DNA of 64,000 bases from Leifsonia sp. PS1209 (GTDB lineage: Bacteria > Actinomycetota > Actinomycetes > Actinomycetales > Microbacteriaceae): contig NZ_CP051154.1 in NCBI RefSeq assembly GCF_012317045.1, positions 3,596,001-3,660,000 of the forward strand, in the 5' to 3' direction. The translations under genes were made by a program, and so were the position numbers. Positions within the stretch are counted from its first letter, which is position 1, and each line of letters begins with the position of its first letter. Below are positions 50,487-59,250 of this stretch, one piece after another. The notes beneath the pieces are model-generated. The model ran no database searches. It saw nothing but the letters and a program-made list of their open reading frames with translations, and was not told the origin of the DNA.

Positions 50487-51649
50487 CCCCGACCGCGCAG
50501 AGGTACACGTTCGACACGGTCTGGGACGGCCACGCCTTCCGCGGCCCCGCCACCTACGAGGTCGACGGCGACCTGCTGCGCGCCGTCACTGACACACCCG
50601 CCAGGGCCACCCCCGCGGCGCCATCCGCGGTCGCAGCACCCACCCCCACGCCCGCGGAACCCACCCCCATCCACCTCGGCGGCGCCCTCATCCCGCACCT
50701 CACCGACCACCACACGCACCTCGGCCTCACCGACCAGCGCGCGCTCTTCGCCGCCGGCATCACCGACGCCGTCGATCTCGGCTGGATCCCCGAAGTCGCA
50801 TCCACCTGGCTGGACGGCGATCTCGACCGGCCGGCGGTTGCGATCGCCGGGGCTCTCCTCACCTCTCCGGGCGGATACCCGGTCAACGCGGGCTGGGGAC
50901 CTCCCGGGTCGAGCGCCGAGTTGACGGGGCCGAGTGCTGCGCGGGATGCGGTTCGTAAACAAGTCATGCTGGGAGCCTCTCGCATCAAAGTCGCCCTCAA
51001 CTCCGACGCGGGAACAACCGTGGATAACTCCACGCTCGCCGCGATTGTGGAGGAGGCAGCGGCCGCCGGAGTCCCCGTCACGGTCCACGCGCAGGGCGAG
51101 GGTCAGGTGGCCCGCGCCATCGCCGCCGGCGCCGATCAGCTCGCGCACGCACCGTTCTCCGAACGCGTCGCCGACGACGACCTCGTGCGTGCCGTCGACG
51201 CCGGGATGTCCTGGGTGTCGACCATCGACATCCACGGCTGGGGAACGCCGACGGCCGACTTCGCGGTCGCGCAGGACAACATCCGGCGCTTCGTCGCCCT
51301 GGGCGGCCGGATGCTCTACGGCACCGACCTTGGAAACGGCCCGCTCCCGGTGGGCGTCAACCAGCGCGAGCTCGAAGCGCTCTCCGACTGCGGGCTGGAC
51401 GACGCAGCACTGCTGACGTCGATCGCCACAGCCCCCGCGGGCACAGCGCCCGCACCGTCGGCCGCCGAAGCGCACACCCCCACCTCTCCCACCGACCTCA
51501 TCGGCCCCCGCTTCGCGTGGCTCCCGACCGTCCTCCCGCCGCTCACCGCCCCCACCCCCGGCACTCCCTCCCGCGTCCCCGCGTGGCTCGCCACCGCTCG
51601 CGGCTGCACCGTCGCATCCCTCCGCACCCACACCCAGGAGCCCGCATGA
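50483..51649 (+). CDS. Amidohydrolase, candidate N-formylkynurenine formamidase
   Basis: 388 aa. Cyclic-amidohydrolase fold with metal motifs HHTH (DHHTHLGL), a Lys in IKVALNSD, His in VHAQG and LAHAPF, and Asp in GTDLGNG. It overlaps TDO by 4 nt and kynureninase by 4 nt. No KynB-type cyclase is present, so it probably supplies the missing hydrolysis of N-formylkynurenine. Two Pro/Thr/Ala-rich inserts (about residues 38-65 and near the C-terminus) interrupt the domain. Confidence 0.75.
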   Translation: MTPTAQRYTFDTVWDGHAFRGPATYEVDGDLLRAVTDTPARATPAAPSAVAAPTPTPAEPTPIHLGGALIPHLTDHHTHLGLTDQRALFAAGITDAVDLGWIPEVASTWLDGDLDRPAVAIAGALLTSPGGYPVNAGWGPPGSSAELTGPSAARDAVRKQVMLGASRIKVALNSDAGTTVDNSTLAAIVEEAAAAGVPVTVHAQGEGQVARAIAAGADQLAHAPFSERVADDDLVRAVDAGMSWVSTIDIHGWGTPTADFAVAQDNIRRFVALGGRMLYGTDLGNGPLPVGVNQRELEALSDCGLDDAALLTSIATAPAGTAPAPSAAEAHTPTSPTDLIGPRFAWLPTVLPPLTAPTPGTPSRVPAWLATARGCTVASLRTHTQEPA

Positions 51650-53001
51650 CCGACCAGACCGCACCCACCCCGGGCTCCCCCGGCACACCCACCCCGCCCC
51701 CGTTCACCGCCGCCGACCTCCCCACCCCATCCACCCCGTCCGACTTCGCCGACCCGAGCGCCATCCCCGACCCGCTCGCCACGGCACGCGCCCTCGACGC
51801 CGCCGACCCGCTCGCCGCATTCCGCACCCGGTTCGCGGGCATCGACGACGACACCAGCAGCGTGGTCGCCTACCTCGACGGCAACTCGCTGGGACGTCCG
51901 ACGCGGGCGAGCGTCGAGCGCATCCACCGTTTCCTGCTCGACGGCTGGGGCGGGCGGCTGATCCGCGGCTGGGATGAAGAGTGGCTCGAACTGCCGTTCA
52001 CCATCGGCGACGCCATCGGCCGTTCCGTGGTCGGGGCGGCGCCCGGGCAGACGTTCGTCGGCGACTCGACCACCGTCATCCTCTACAAGCTGGCCCGCGC
52101 GGCAGTGGATGCGCAGCCAGGGCGCACCGAGATCGTGCTCGACACCGACAACTTCCCCACCGACCGCTACGTGCTCGACGGGATCGCGCGCGAGCGCGGC
52201 CTCACCCTGGTCTGGATCGAGGCGGACACGCACGCGGGCGTCACCCCCGAGCAGGTCGCCGCCGTCGTCGGGCCGCAGACCGCGCTCGTGGTGCTGAGTC
52301 AGGTCGCGTACCGCTCCGGGTTCCTCGCCGACGTGCCGACGATCACGCGCATCGCCCACGACGCCGGCGCTCTCGTGCTTTGGGACCTCTGTCACTCGGC
52401 GGGCTCCGTGCCGGTCGAACTCGACGCCTGGGGCGTCGACCTGGCGGCCGGCTGCACGTACAAGTATCTGAACGGCGGCCCCGGCGCTCCGGCCTTCGGC
52501 TACGTGCGTGCCGGGTTGCAGGACAGTCTGGTCCAGCCGATCCAGGGCTGGATGGGCACCGCCGACATGTTCGCGATGGGTCCGGAGTATCAGCCGGCCC
52601 CGAGCATCCGGCGGTTCATCAGCGGGACGCCTCCGATCGTCGGGATGCTCGCCATGCAGGACACCATCGCGATGATCGCCGAGTGCGGGATCGACGCCGT
52701 GCGCACCAAGTCGGTCGCGCTGACCGAGTTCGCCATCGCCGTGGCCGACGAGTGGCTCGCGCCGCTCGGCGTCACCGTGGTCAGCCCGCGCGACGCCGAG
52801 CGGAGGGGCGGGCACGTGACCCTCGACCATCCGGCGATGCGTCAGGTGACCGCGATGCTGTGGGAGCGCGACGTGATCCCCGACTACCGCGACCCGGACG
52901 GCCTCCGCCTCGGCCTCTCCCCCCTGAGCACGAGCTTCGAGGAAACGTACCGGGGAATCGTCGCCGTGCGGGATGCGCTCGGCGAGCTCACGCATGACTG
53001 A
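51646..53001 (+). CDS. kynU: Kynureninase
   Basis: 451 aa. PLP enzyme splitting kynurenine to anthranilate and alanine. Seen: YLDGNSLGRP, GDSTTVILYKL, the PLP-binding WDLCHSAGS and the Schiff-base Lys in CTYKYLNGGPG. A Pro/Thr/Asp-rich N-terminal extension of about 45 residues precedes the conserved fold. Start overlaps the amidohydrolase stop; completes tryptophan to anthranilate with the upstream genes. Confidence 0.95.
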   Translation: MTDQTAPTPGSPGTPTPPPFTAADLPTPSTPSDFADPSAIPDPLATARALDAADPLAAFRTRFAGIDDDTSSVVAYLDGNSLGRPTRASVERIHRFLLDGWGGRLIRGWDEEWLELPFTIGDAIGRSVVGAAPGQTFVGDSTTVILYKLARAAVDAQPGRTEIVLDTDNFPTDRYVLDGIARERGLTLVWIEADTHAGVTPEQVAAVVGPQTALVVLSQVAYRSGFLADVPTITRIAHDAGALVLWDLCHSAGSVPVELDAWGVDLAAGCTYKYLNGGPGAPAFGYVRAGLQDSLVQPIQGWMGTADMFAMGPEYQPAPSIRRFISGTPPIVGMLAMQDTIAMIAECGIDAVRTKSVALTEFAIAVADEWLAPLGVTVVSPRDAERRGGHVTLDHPAMRQVTAMLWERDVIPDYRDPDGLRLGLSPLSTSFEETYRGIVAVRDALGELTHD

Positions 53002-53932
53002 CCTGCCGACGGCGGCAGTGACAGCGAAAGCAGGCACACCACCACCGGACACTCCGCGCGAAGACCTCGAAGCGAGCACCGGCAGTTCCACGGCGCTCCT
53101 CCGCACCATCGTCGGCAGCGTGCTACGCCCGATCGGTGGCTGGATGAGCGCATCCGGGGCCGTCGACCTGCTCGGCGCCCTGGGCATCCCGGCCAGCACG
53201 GCCCGGTCCAGCCTCGCCAGGCTGTGCGCGCGAGGCGTGCTGGAGCGCCGGTCGCTCGGCGACGCGGCCGGCTACGCGCTCGACCCGGGCGCGTTCCCCA
53301 TGCTGGAGCGCGGGGACGCCCGCATCTTCACCCCGGTGGATGCCGAGGCTCCGGCCTCCTGGTGCCTTGTCTCGTTCTCCCTCCCCGAGCACCAGCGCGC
53401 ACGCCGCCACCAGCTGCGCCGCCGTCTCTCCGCGCTCGGCTGCGGCACCGTCGCCGACGGCCTCTGGATCGCGCCCGCCAGACTCGAGGCCGAACTCTCC
53501 GAGACCATCGACGAGCTCGGGATGCGCGACCAGGCCGTCCTGTTCACTCACGCCATCGCGCTCGGGAACCTCTCGGACGCGCTGCCGCGCTGGTACGACC
53601 TGGAGGCGATCCGCGCCGCGTACGACGGGTTTCTGGCGCGCCACGCGCATCCGGTGGCCGACCCGGACCCGACTTCAGACACGACCCCCCGCGACGCCTT
53701 CGCCCGCTGGGTGCGCGCCCTCGACGAGTGGCGCGTGATCCCCTACCTCGATCCCGGGCTGCCGCTCGCCGCTCTGCCGTCCGACTGGCCGGGCGCAGCC
53801 GCCTCCGTCACCTTCGCCGCCCTGCGCGCACGACTCGAACCGGTCGCCATCTCCTACGCGGCCGCCGTCGCGGCGCCCGACCAGACGGCGCCTCCGCCCG
53901 CCCGCGCGAATGAGCGCGCCGCAGCACGGTAG
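52994..53932 (+). CDS. PaaX-like transcriptional regulator
   Basis: 312 aa. N-terminal winged-helix with GIPASTARSSLARLCARGVLERR, then the PaaX central and C-terminal domains (WCLVSFSLPEHQRARRHQLRRRLSALGCGTVADGLWIAP). Overlaps kynureninase by 8 nt, so it is in the operon and probably represses it in response to an aromatic intermediate. Ala/Pro-rich tail. The stop codon lies on the -10 of the purS promoter. Confidence 0.85.
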   Translation: MTDLPTAAVTAKAGTPPPDTPREDLEASTGSSTALLRTIVGSVLRPIGGWMSASGAVDLLGALGIPASTARSSLARLCARGVLERRSLGDAAGYALDPGAFPMLERGDARIFTPVDAEAPASWCLVSFSLPEHQRARRHQLRRRLSALGCGTVADGLWIAPARLEAELSETIDELGMRDQAVLFTHAIALGNLSDALPRWYDLEAIRAAYDGFLARHAHPVADPDPTSDTTPRDAFARWVRALDEWRVIPYLDPGLPLAALPSDWPGAAASVTFAALRARLEPVAISYAAAVAAPDQTAPPPARANERAAAR

Positions 53933-53935
53933 AAT
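53930..53935 (+). promoter_or_regulatory. -10 element of the purSQ operon
   Basis: TAGAAT overlaps the TAG stop of the PaaX gene. Transcription would begin near 53942, giving a short leader with GGAG before the TTG of purS. Confidence 0.5.
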
Positions 53936-53972
53936 CGTGGCATCCCCCGGACCACGCGAGCGGAGTGAAGCC

Positions 53973-54233
53973 TTGCCAACGATCGTTGTAGAAGTCATGC
54001 CGAAAGCCGAACTGCTCGACCCGCAGGGCAAGGCCGTCGCCGGCGCTCTCGCGCGCACCGGTAAGGGCCAGTTCACCGGCGTCCGCGTCGGCAAGCGGTT
54101 CGAGCTGACCGTCGACGGACCGATCGACGACGCCACGCGCGCCGCGGTCGAGGAGATCGCGGGCGAGATCCTGTCGAACTCCGTGATCGAAGACGTCGTC
54201 GGCATCCACTACCCCGCAGAGGTCGACGCCTGA
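53973..54233 (+). CDS. purS: Phosphoribosylformylglycinamidine synthase subunit PurS
   Basis: 86 aa. TTG start chosen: it directly precedes [20 protein letters not shown], the usual PurS N-terminus, and GGAG lies 7 nt upstream. Small dimeric bridging subunit of the PurSQL complex. Ends on the TGATG overlap with purQ. Confidence 0.95.
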   Translation: MPTIVVEVMPKAELLDPQGKAVAGALARTGKGQFTGVRVGKRFELTVDGPIDDATRAAVEEIAGEILSNSVIEDVVGIHYPAEVDA

Positions 54234-54931
54234 TGCGCATCGGCGTCGTCACCTTCCCCGGCTCCCTCGACGACCGCGACGCCCTGCGTGCGATCCGTCT
54301 GGCCGGTGCAGAGCCGGTCGCCCTCTGGCACGGCGAGCACGACCTGCACGGCGTCGACGCCCTCGTCCTTCCTGGCGGTTTCAGCTACGGCGACTACCTG
54401 CGCTGCGGCGCCATCGCCAGCCTCTCGCCGATCATGACCGAGGTCGTGGATGCCGCAGGCAAGGGCATGCCCGTGCTCGGCATCTGCAACGGCTTCCAGA
54501 TGCTCGCGGAGGCGCACCTCGTCTCCGGCGGCCTGATCCGCAACGATCACGGCAACTTCATCCGCCGCGACCAGCACCTCACGGTCGAGAACGCCGACAC
54601 CCCGTGGACGAGCGGATTCGAGGCCGGCCAGGAGATCGTCATTCCGTTGAAGAACGGCGAGGGCGGCTTCATCGCGTCCGCCGAGGAGCTGAAGCGCCTC
54701 GAGGGCGAAGGCCTGGTCGTGTTCCGTTATAAGGGCGTCAACCCGAACGGCTCGCTCGACGACATCGCCGGCGTCCGCAATGAGCGCGGCAACGTGGTCG
54801 GCCTCATGCCGCACCCCGAGCACGCGGTCGAGCCCGGTTTCGGCCCGGACACCGATGCCGCGATGCGTTCCGGCATCGACGGTCTCACCTTCTTCACTTC
54901 GGTCATCCGCTCCACCCTCGTCGAGGCGTAA
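54233..54931 (+). CDS. purQ: Phosphoribosylformylglycinamidine synthase subunit PurQ (glutaminase)
   Basis: 232 aa class I glutamine amidotransferase. Catalytic Cys85 in GICNGFQML and the His/Glu of HPEHAVE. Supplies ammonia to PurL. Co-translated with purS. Confidence 0.97.
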   Translation: MRIGVVTFPGSLDDRDALRAIRLAGAEPVALWHGEHDLHGVDALVLPGGFSYGDYLRCGAIASLSPIMTEVVDAAGKGMPVLGICNGFQMLAEAHLVSGGLIRNDHGNFIRRDQHLTVENADTPWTSGFEAGQEIVIPLKNGEGGFIASAEELKRLEGEGLVVFRYKGVNPNGSLDDIAGVRNERGNVVGLMPHPEHAVEPGFGPDTDAAMRSGIDGLTFFTSVIRSTLVEA

Positions 54932-54998
54932 ACAGCACCAGGGAGCTTTCCAACTTTCGGACGATTCGGGATGCACGCCGAGCCGTCAGGCTGGAAGC

Positions 54999-55457
54999 AT
55001 GACCCCTCGTGTGCTGTACCGGACGCTCGCGATCGCTGAGGCGATCACCTGGACCCTGCTGATCGCCGGGATGCTGCTCAAGTACGTGGCGAAGGTCGGC
55101 GACTGGCCGGTGCTCGTCGCCGGGTCCGTCCACGGTCTGGTGTTCATCAGTTACGCCGTCGCCTCCGTGCTGGTCGGCGTGAACCAGCGGTGGCGCATCC
55201 CGGTCATCGTCGTGGCGGTGGCATCGGCGATCGTGCCGTACGCCACCATCCCGTTCGACCTGTGGGCCGACCGCACCGGCCGCCTCCACGGCCGCTGGCG
55301 CACCACCCCCACCGACGACCCGCGCGACCACACCGCCATCGGCCGCCTGTTCCGGTGGATGCTCAACCACGTCCCCGTGCTCGCTGTCACGCTGGTCGTC
55401 CTCATCGCCGCGATCATGGGCACGCTGCTGATGATCGGCCCGCCGAAACTGAGCTGA
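54999..55457 (+). CDS. DUF3817 membrane protein
   Basis: 152 aa, three or four membrane helices with the DUF3817 core: LAIAEAITWTLLIAGMLLKY, VAGSVHGLVFISYAVA. GGAAG before the ATG. Conserved near purine genes in actinobacteria; function unknown. Lies between purQ and purL. Confidence 0.85.
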   Translation: MTPRVLYRTLAIAEAITWTLLIAGMLLKYVAKVGDWPVLVAGSVHGLVFISYAVASVLVGVNQRWRIPVIVVAVASAIVPYATIPFDLWADRTGRLHGRWRTTPTDDPRDHTAIGRLFRWMLNHVPVLAVTLVVLIAAIMGTLLMIGPPKLS

Positions 55458-55531
55458 GTGCGTGCAGGCATCCCGGCGGCCCACTCCGTGCGTCGATTGC
55501 TTTCGCCGCACCGAGGTGGAACGCTGAGTCC

Positions 55532-55744
55532 ATGCATCGTGCCGGCTGGTCGTCTTTCGCTTTCCTGGTCGGCGCGCTGACCCTCCTGATCGGGGCGTTC
55601 ACGACGCACCTGCCGGTCGAGCTCCTCGTGCTGAGCGGCGCAGCGACGTTCGCCGGGCTCAACAACCTGCTGCGGGCGACGGTCAGCCGCGACGGTGAGA
55701 AGTCGAACAGCGCCGCCGCCGCAGAGACCGGCTCCCGCGGCTAG
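55532..55744 (+). CDS. Small two-helix membrane protein
   Basis: 70 aa with two hydrophobic helices and a polar tail. A weak ribosome site (GAGGTGG) precedes the ATG. Codon use is like the neighbours. No family recognised; supported mainly by composition and membrane pattern. Confidence 0.55.
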   Translation: MHRAGWSSFAFLVGALTLLIGAFTTHLPVELLVLSGAATFAGLNNLLRATVSRDGEKSNSAAAAETGSRG

Positions 55745-55809
55745 CGCCTCACCGCCGGAGCGATCGACGGCCCCCGGCCACCCCGCCCTCCGCACCCCTC
55801 CACCCCCGG

Positions 55810-55815
55810 TAGACT
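55810..55815 (+). promoter_or_regulatory. -10 element upstream of purL
   Basis: TAGACT, followed about 30 nt later by GGAG and the GTG of purL. Indicates that purL has its own promoter. Confidence 0.4.
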
Positions 55816-55857
55816 GGTCGCATCCCCGCCACCGTCTCCCCTCTTTGGAGTGCCAGC

Positions 55858-58176
55858 GTGACCGACACCACCACCACGCACGTCGTCGACACCGTCGAGA
55901 ATGCGATCGCCACTCCCGAGCGCGAGCAGCCGTATGCGGCGCTCGGCCTGAAGGAGGACGAGTACGCGCGCATCCGGGAGATCCTGGGCCGGCGTCCGAC
56001 GAGCGGCGAGCTCGCCATGTACTCCGTCATGTGGTCGGAGCACTGCTCGTACAAGTCGTCGAAGATGTACCTGCGCCAGTTCGGGCAGAAGGTCACCCCC
56101 GCCATGAAGAAGAACCTCATGGTCGGGATGGGCGAGAACGCGGGCGTCGTGGATGTCGGCGAGGGCTGGGCGGTCACCTTCAAGGTCGAGTCGCACAACC
56201 ACCCCTCGTACATCGAGCCGTTCCAGGGCGCTGCGACCGGTGTCGGCGGCATCGTCCGCGACATCATCTCGATGGGCGCGCGTCCGGTGGCGGTCATGGA
56301 CCAGCTGCGGTTCGGCGCCATCGACAACCCGGACACCGCGCGCGTCGTGCACGGCGTCGTCTCCGGCATCTCGTTCTACGGCAACTGCCTCGGCCTGCCG
56401 AACATCGGCGGCGAGACGTACTTCGACCCGGTATACCAGGGCAACCCGCTGGTGAACGCCCTCTCCGTCGGCGTCCTCCGCCACGAAGACCTGCACCTCG
56501 CCAACGCGTCCGGCCTCGGCAACAAGGTCGTCCTGTTCGGTGCCCGCACGGGCGGCGACGGCATCGGCGGTGCGAGCATCCTGGCGTCAGACACGTTCTC
56601 GGCCGGCGGCCCCACCAAGCGTCCTGCCGTGCAGGTCGGCGACCCGTTCGCCGAGAAGGTGCTCATCGAGTGCTGCCTGGAGCTGTTCCGCGACAAGCTG
56701 GTCGAGGGCATCCAGGACCTGGGCGCTGCGGGCATCTCCTGCGCGACGAGCGAGCTGGCGTCGAACGGCGACGGCGGCATGTTCATCGAGCTCGAGAAGG
56801 TGCTGCTGCGCGACCCGACGCTCACCGCTGAGGAGATCCTCATGTCGGAGAGCCAGGAGCGCATGATGGCCGTCGTCAAGCCGGAGCTGCTGGATGCGTT
56901 CCTCGCGGTCACTGCGAAGTGGGACGTCGAGACCAGCGTGCTCGGCGAGGTCACCGACACCGGCCGCCTCGTCATCAACTGGCACGGCGAGGAGATCGTC
57001 AACGTCGAGCCGCGCACCGTCGCCGTCGACGGCCCGGTCTACGAGCGTCCCGTCGCCTACCCGGCGTGGATCGACGCCCTGCAGGCCGACAGCGCCTCGC
57101 GCCTCTCCCGCCCGGCCGGCGGCGACGAGCTGCGCGACCAGTTCCTCGCCCTGCTCGGCAGCGCGAACCTGGCCGACAAGGGCTGGATCACCGACCAGTA
57201 CGACTACTTCGTCGGCGGCAACACCGCCCTCGCCTTCCCGGACGACGCCGGCATGATCCGCGTCGACGAGGAGAGCGGACTCGGCTTCGCCATCGCCACC
57301 GACGCGAACGGCCGATACTGCCAGCTCGACCCGAAGCAGGGCGCCGTGCTGGCGCTGGCCGAGGCGTACCGCAACGTCGCGTCGTCCGGTGCTGTGCCCG
57401 CCGCCGTCACCGACTGCCTCAACTTCGGCAGCCCGGAGAACCCCGAGGTCATGTGGCAGTTCTCGCAGGCCGTCGAGGGCCTGTCGGACGCCTGCCTCGA
57501 ACTCGAGATCCCGGTCACCGGCGGCAACGTGTCGTTCTACAACCAGACCGGCACCAAGCCGATTTTCCCGACCCCGGTGGTCGGTGTGCTCGGCGTCATC
57601 GACGACGTGGCCCGCCGCATCCCGAGCGGGTGGCAGGACGAGGGCGACAACATCTACCTGCTCGGCGTCACCCGCGAAGAGCTGGACGGCTCGGCCTGGG
57701 CCGGCACGGTGCACGGCCACCTCGGCGGACGCCCGCCGGTGGTCGACCTCGCCGGTGAGCGCAACCTGGCGGAGCTGCTGCACGCCGCCTCGCTGGAGAG
57801 CCTGGTCGCCTCCGCGCACGACCTCTCCGACGGCGGCCTCGCGCAGGCTCTCGCCGAGTCGGTCATGCGCTTCGGCGTCGGCGCCCGCGTGTGGCTCACC
57901 GAGATCATGGAGCGCGACGGCGTGGATGCGGCGACCGCCCTGTTCAGCGAGTCCACCGGACGCGTTCTCGTCTCCGTCCCGCGCGAAGACGACGTGAAGT
58001 TCCGTGGCCTCTGCGACGGACGCGGCATCCCCGCACTGCGCATCGGCGTCACCGACGCCGAGGTCGGCGCGCAGCCGGTGCTCGAAGTGCAGGACCTGTT
58101 CACCGTCGGCCTCGAGGAGCTGCGCGGCACCCACCGCTCGACCCTCCCCGAGCACTTCGGCCCGGTCGTCGCGTAG
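55858..58176 (+). CDS. purL: Phosphoribosylformylglycinamidine synthase subunit PurL
   Basis: 772 aa, GTG start. Synthetase subunit of the small (separate PurS/PurQ) type, converting FGAR, ATP and ammonia to FGAM. Segments [33 protein letters not shown] and GGDGIGGAS are intact. Two tandem PurM-like halves are recognisable. Ends 9 nt from the convergent EamA gene. Confidence 0.97.
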   Translation: MTDTTTTHVVDTVENAIATPEREQPYAALGLKEDEYARIREILGRRPTSGELAMYSVMWSEHCSYKSSKMYLRQFGQKVTPAMKKNLMVGMGENAGVVDVGEGWAVTFKVESHNHPSYIEPFQGAATGVGGIVRDIISMGARPVAVMDQLRFGAIDNPDTARVVHGVVSGISFYGNCLGLPNIGGETYFDPVYQGNPLVNALSVGVLRHEDLHLANASGLGNKVVLFGARTGGDGIGGASILASDTFSAGGPTKRPAVQVGDPFAEKVLIECCLELFRDKLVEGIQDLGAAGISCATSELASNGDGGMFIELEKVLLRDPTLTAEEILMSESQERMMAVVKPELLDAFLAVTAKWDVETSVLGEVTDTGRLVINWHGEEIVNVEPRTVAVDGPVYERPVAYPAWIDALQADSASRLSRPAGGDELRDQFLALLGSANLADKGWITDQYDYFVGGNTALAFPDDAGMIRVDEESGLGFAIATDANGRYCQLDPKQGAVLALAEAYRNVASSGAVPAAVTDCLNFGSPENPEVMWQFSQAVEGLSDACLELEIPVTGGNVSFYNQTGTKPIFPTPVVGVLGVIDDVARRIPSGWQDEGDNIYLLGVTREELDGSAWAGTVHGHLGGRPPVVDLAGERNLAELLHAASLESLVASAHDLSDGGLAQALAESVMRFGVGARVWLTEIMERDGVDAATALFSESTGRVLVSVPREDDVKFRGLCDGRGIPALRIGVTDAEVGAQPVLEVQDLFTVGLEELRGTHRSTLPEHFGPVVA

Positions 58177-58185
58177 CGCGGCCGG

Positions 58186-59097
58186 CTAGGCCGGCTCGTC
58201 CACGAGTTCGGCCTGCCTGCGCGTGAACAGCCGCACCCGCTGCTGCGTCAGCAGGATGCCCGCGAGCACCACCACGGCGCCCACCGGCTCGTTCCAGCTG
58301 AGCGTCTCGCCGAGCACCAGGATGCCCAGCGCCACCCCGACCACCGGCGTCACGTACGTCACCCCGGAGGTCGCCGTCGGACCCCACGCGCGCAGCACGT
58401 TCATGTTCCAGATGTAGACGACGCCCGTGCCGAGCGCGCCGAGCGCGAGCAGACTGAGCAGCACCGGCCAGCTGAACGTGATCGGACCCCAGGCGATCAC
58501 CGGCGTCAGCACGAGCATGATGGCCGCCGCGACTCCGATGTTCATCACGGCGATGGTCGTCGCCGGCATCGCCCTGTGGCTGATGAACCGGCGGATGTAG
58601 CCGAAGCTGAAGCCGTAGCAGGTGACCGCGCCGAGACAGGCGAGCTGCCCCCAGACGCTGCCGGACAGGGCAGCGATCTGCCACGGGCCGACCACGATCA
58701 CCACGCCGAGCACGCCGATCAGCACCCCGAGCACCTGGTCGCGGTTCAGCTTCTCCACCCGGAACGCCGCCGTGACCAGGATGGCCGTGGTGATCGGCGT
58801 GACCGCGTTGTAGATGCTCGCCAGGCTCGACGAGACGTACTGCTCCGCCCAGGCGAACAGCAGGTACGGGATGACGCAGTACGTGATCGCCACCACCAGG
58901 AAGTGCAGCCACACGATCGGCTCGCGCGGCAGCCTGCTCTTGGTGATGATCGCGATCACCGCCAGCGTCACCGCGCCGAAGACCAGGCGCGCCCACACCA
59001 CCTGCCCGAAGCTCACACCCTCGAGCCCTACCTTCATGAACAGGAAGCTGGCTCCCCAGACGAGACCCATGGCGATGAACTGCAGTGCGACCTTCAC
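58186..59097 (-). CDS. EamA/DMT family transporter
   Basis: 303 aa, ten membrane helices in two EamA repeats (QFIAMGLVWGASFLFMKVGL and VTCYGFSFGYIRRF). GTG start; a -10 TAGCGT lies 6 nt before it (59104-59109 on the minus strand), implying a leaderless mRNA. Exports or imports small metabolites such as amino acids or nucleobases; substrate unknown. Confidence 0.9.
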   Translation of the reverse strand: MKVALQFIAMGLVWGASFLFMKVGLEGVSFGQVVWARLVFGAVTLAVIAIITKSRLPREPIVWLHFLVVAITYCVIPYLLFAWAEQYVSSSLASIYNAVTPITTAILVTAAFRVEKLNRDQVLGVLIGVLGVVIVVGPWQIAALSGSVWGQLACLGAVTCYGFSFGYIRRFISHRAMPATTIAVMNIGVAAAIMLVLTPVIAWGPITFSWPVLLSLLALGALGTGVVYIWNMNVLRAWGPTATSGVTYVTPVVGVALGILVLGETLSWNEPVGAVVVLAGILLTQQRVRLFTRRQAELVDEPA

Positions 59098-59154
59098 GGT
59101 CTGACGCTATCGGTCCCCGCCGACGTCCGCTCGCACGAATCGGACATGGCGCAG

Positions 59155-59199
59155 CATCCCGCATGCATCCCGCATGCATCCCGCATGCATCCCGCATCC
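59155..59199. repeat. 11-bp tandem repeat upstream of the GT2 gene
   Basis: Three exact GCATGCATCCC units (59161-59193) flanked by partial GCATCCC copies. Each unit has a GCATGC palindrome. It ends about 50 nt before the start of the glycosyltransferase, in its likely promoter region. Confidence 0.85.
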
Positions 59200-59250
59200 C
59201 GACCGGTCTGTCTCCTGTTGGTATCGTTGGCCGTCGAAGGGGAGGCATTC

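Noticed and set aside
59155..59199. Short CRISPR-like repeat
   Set aside because: The units are 11 bp, contiguous and without spacers, and no cas genes are near; it is a simple tandem repeat.
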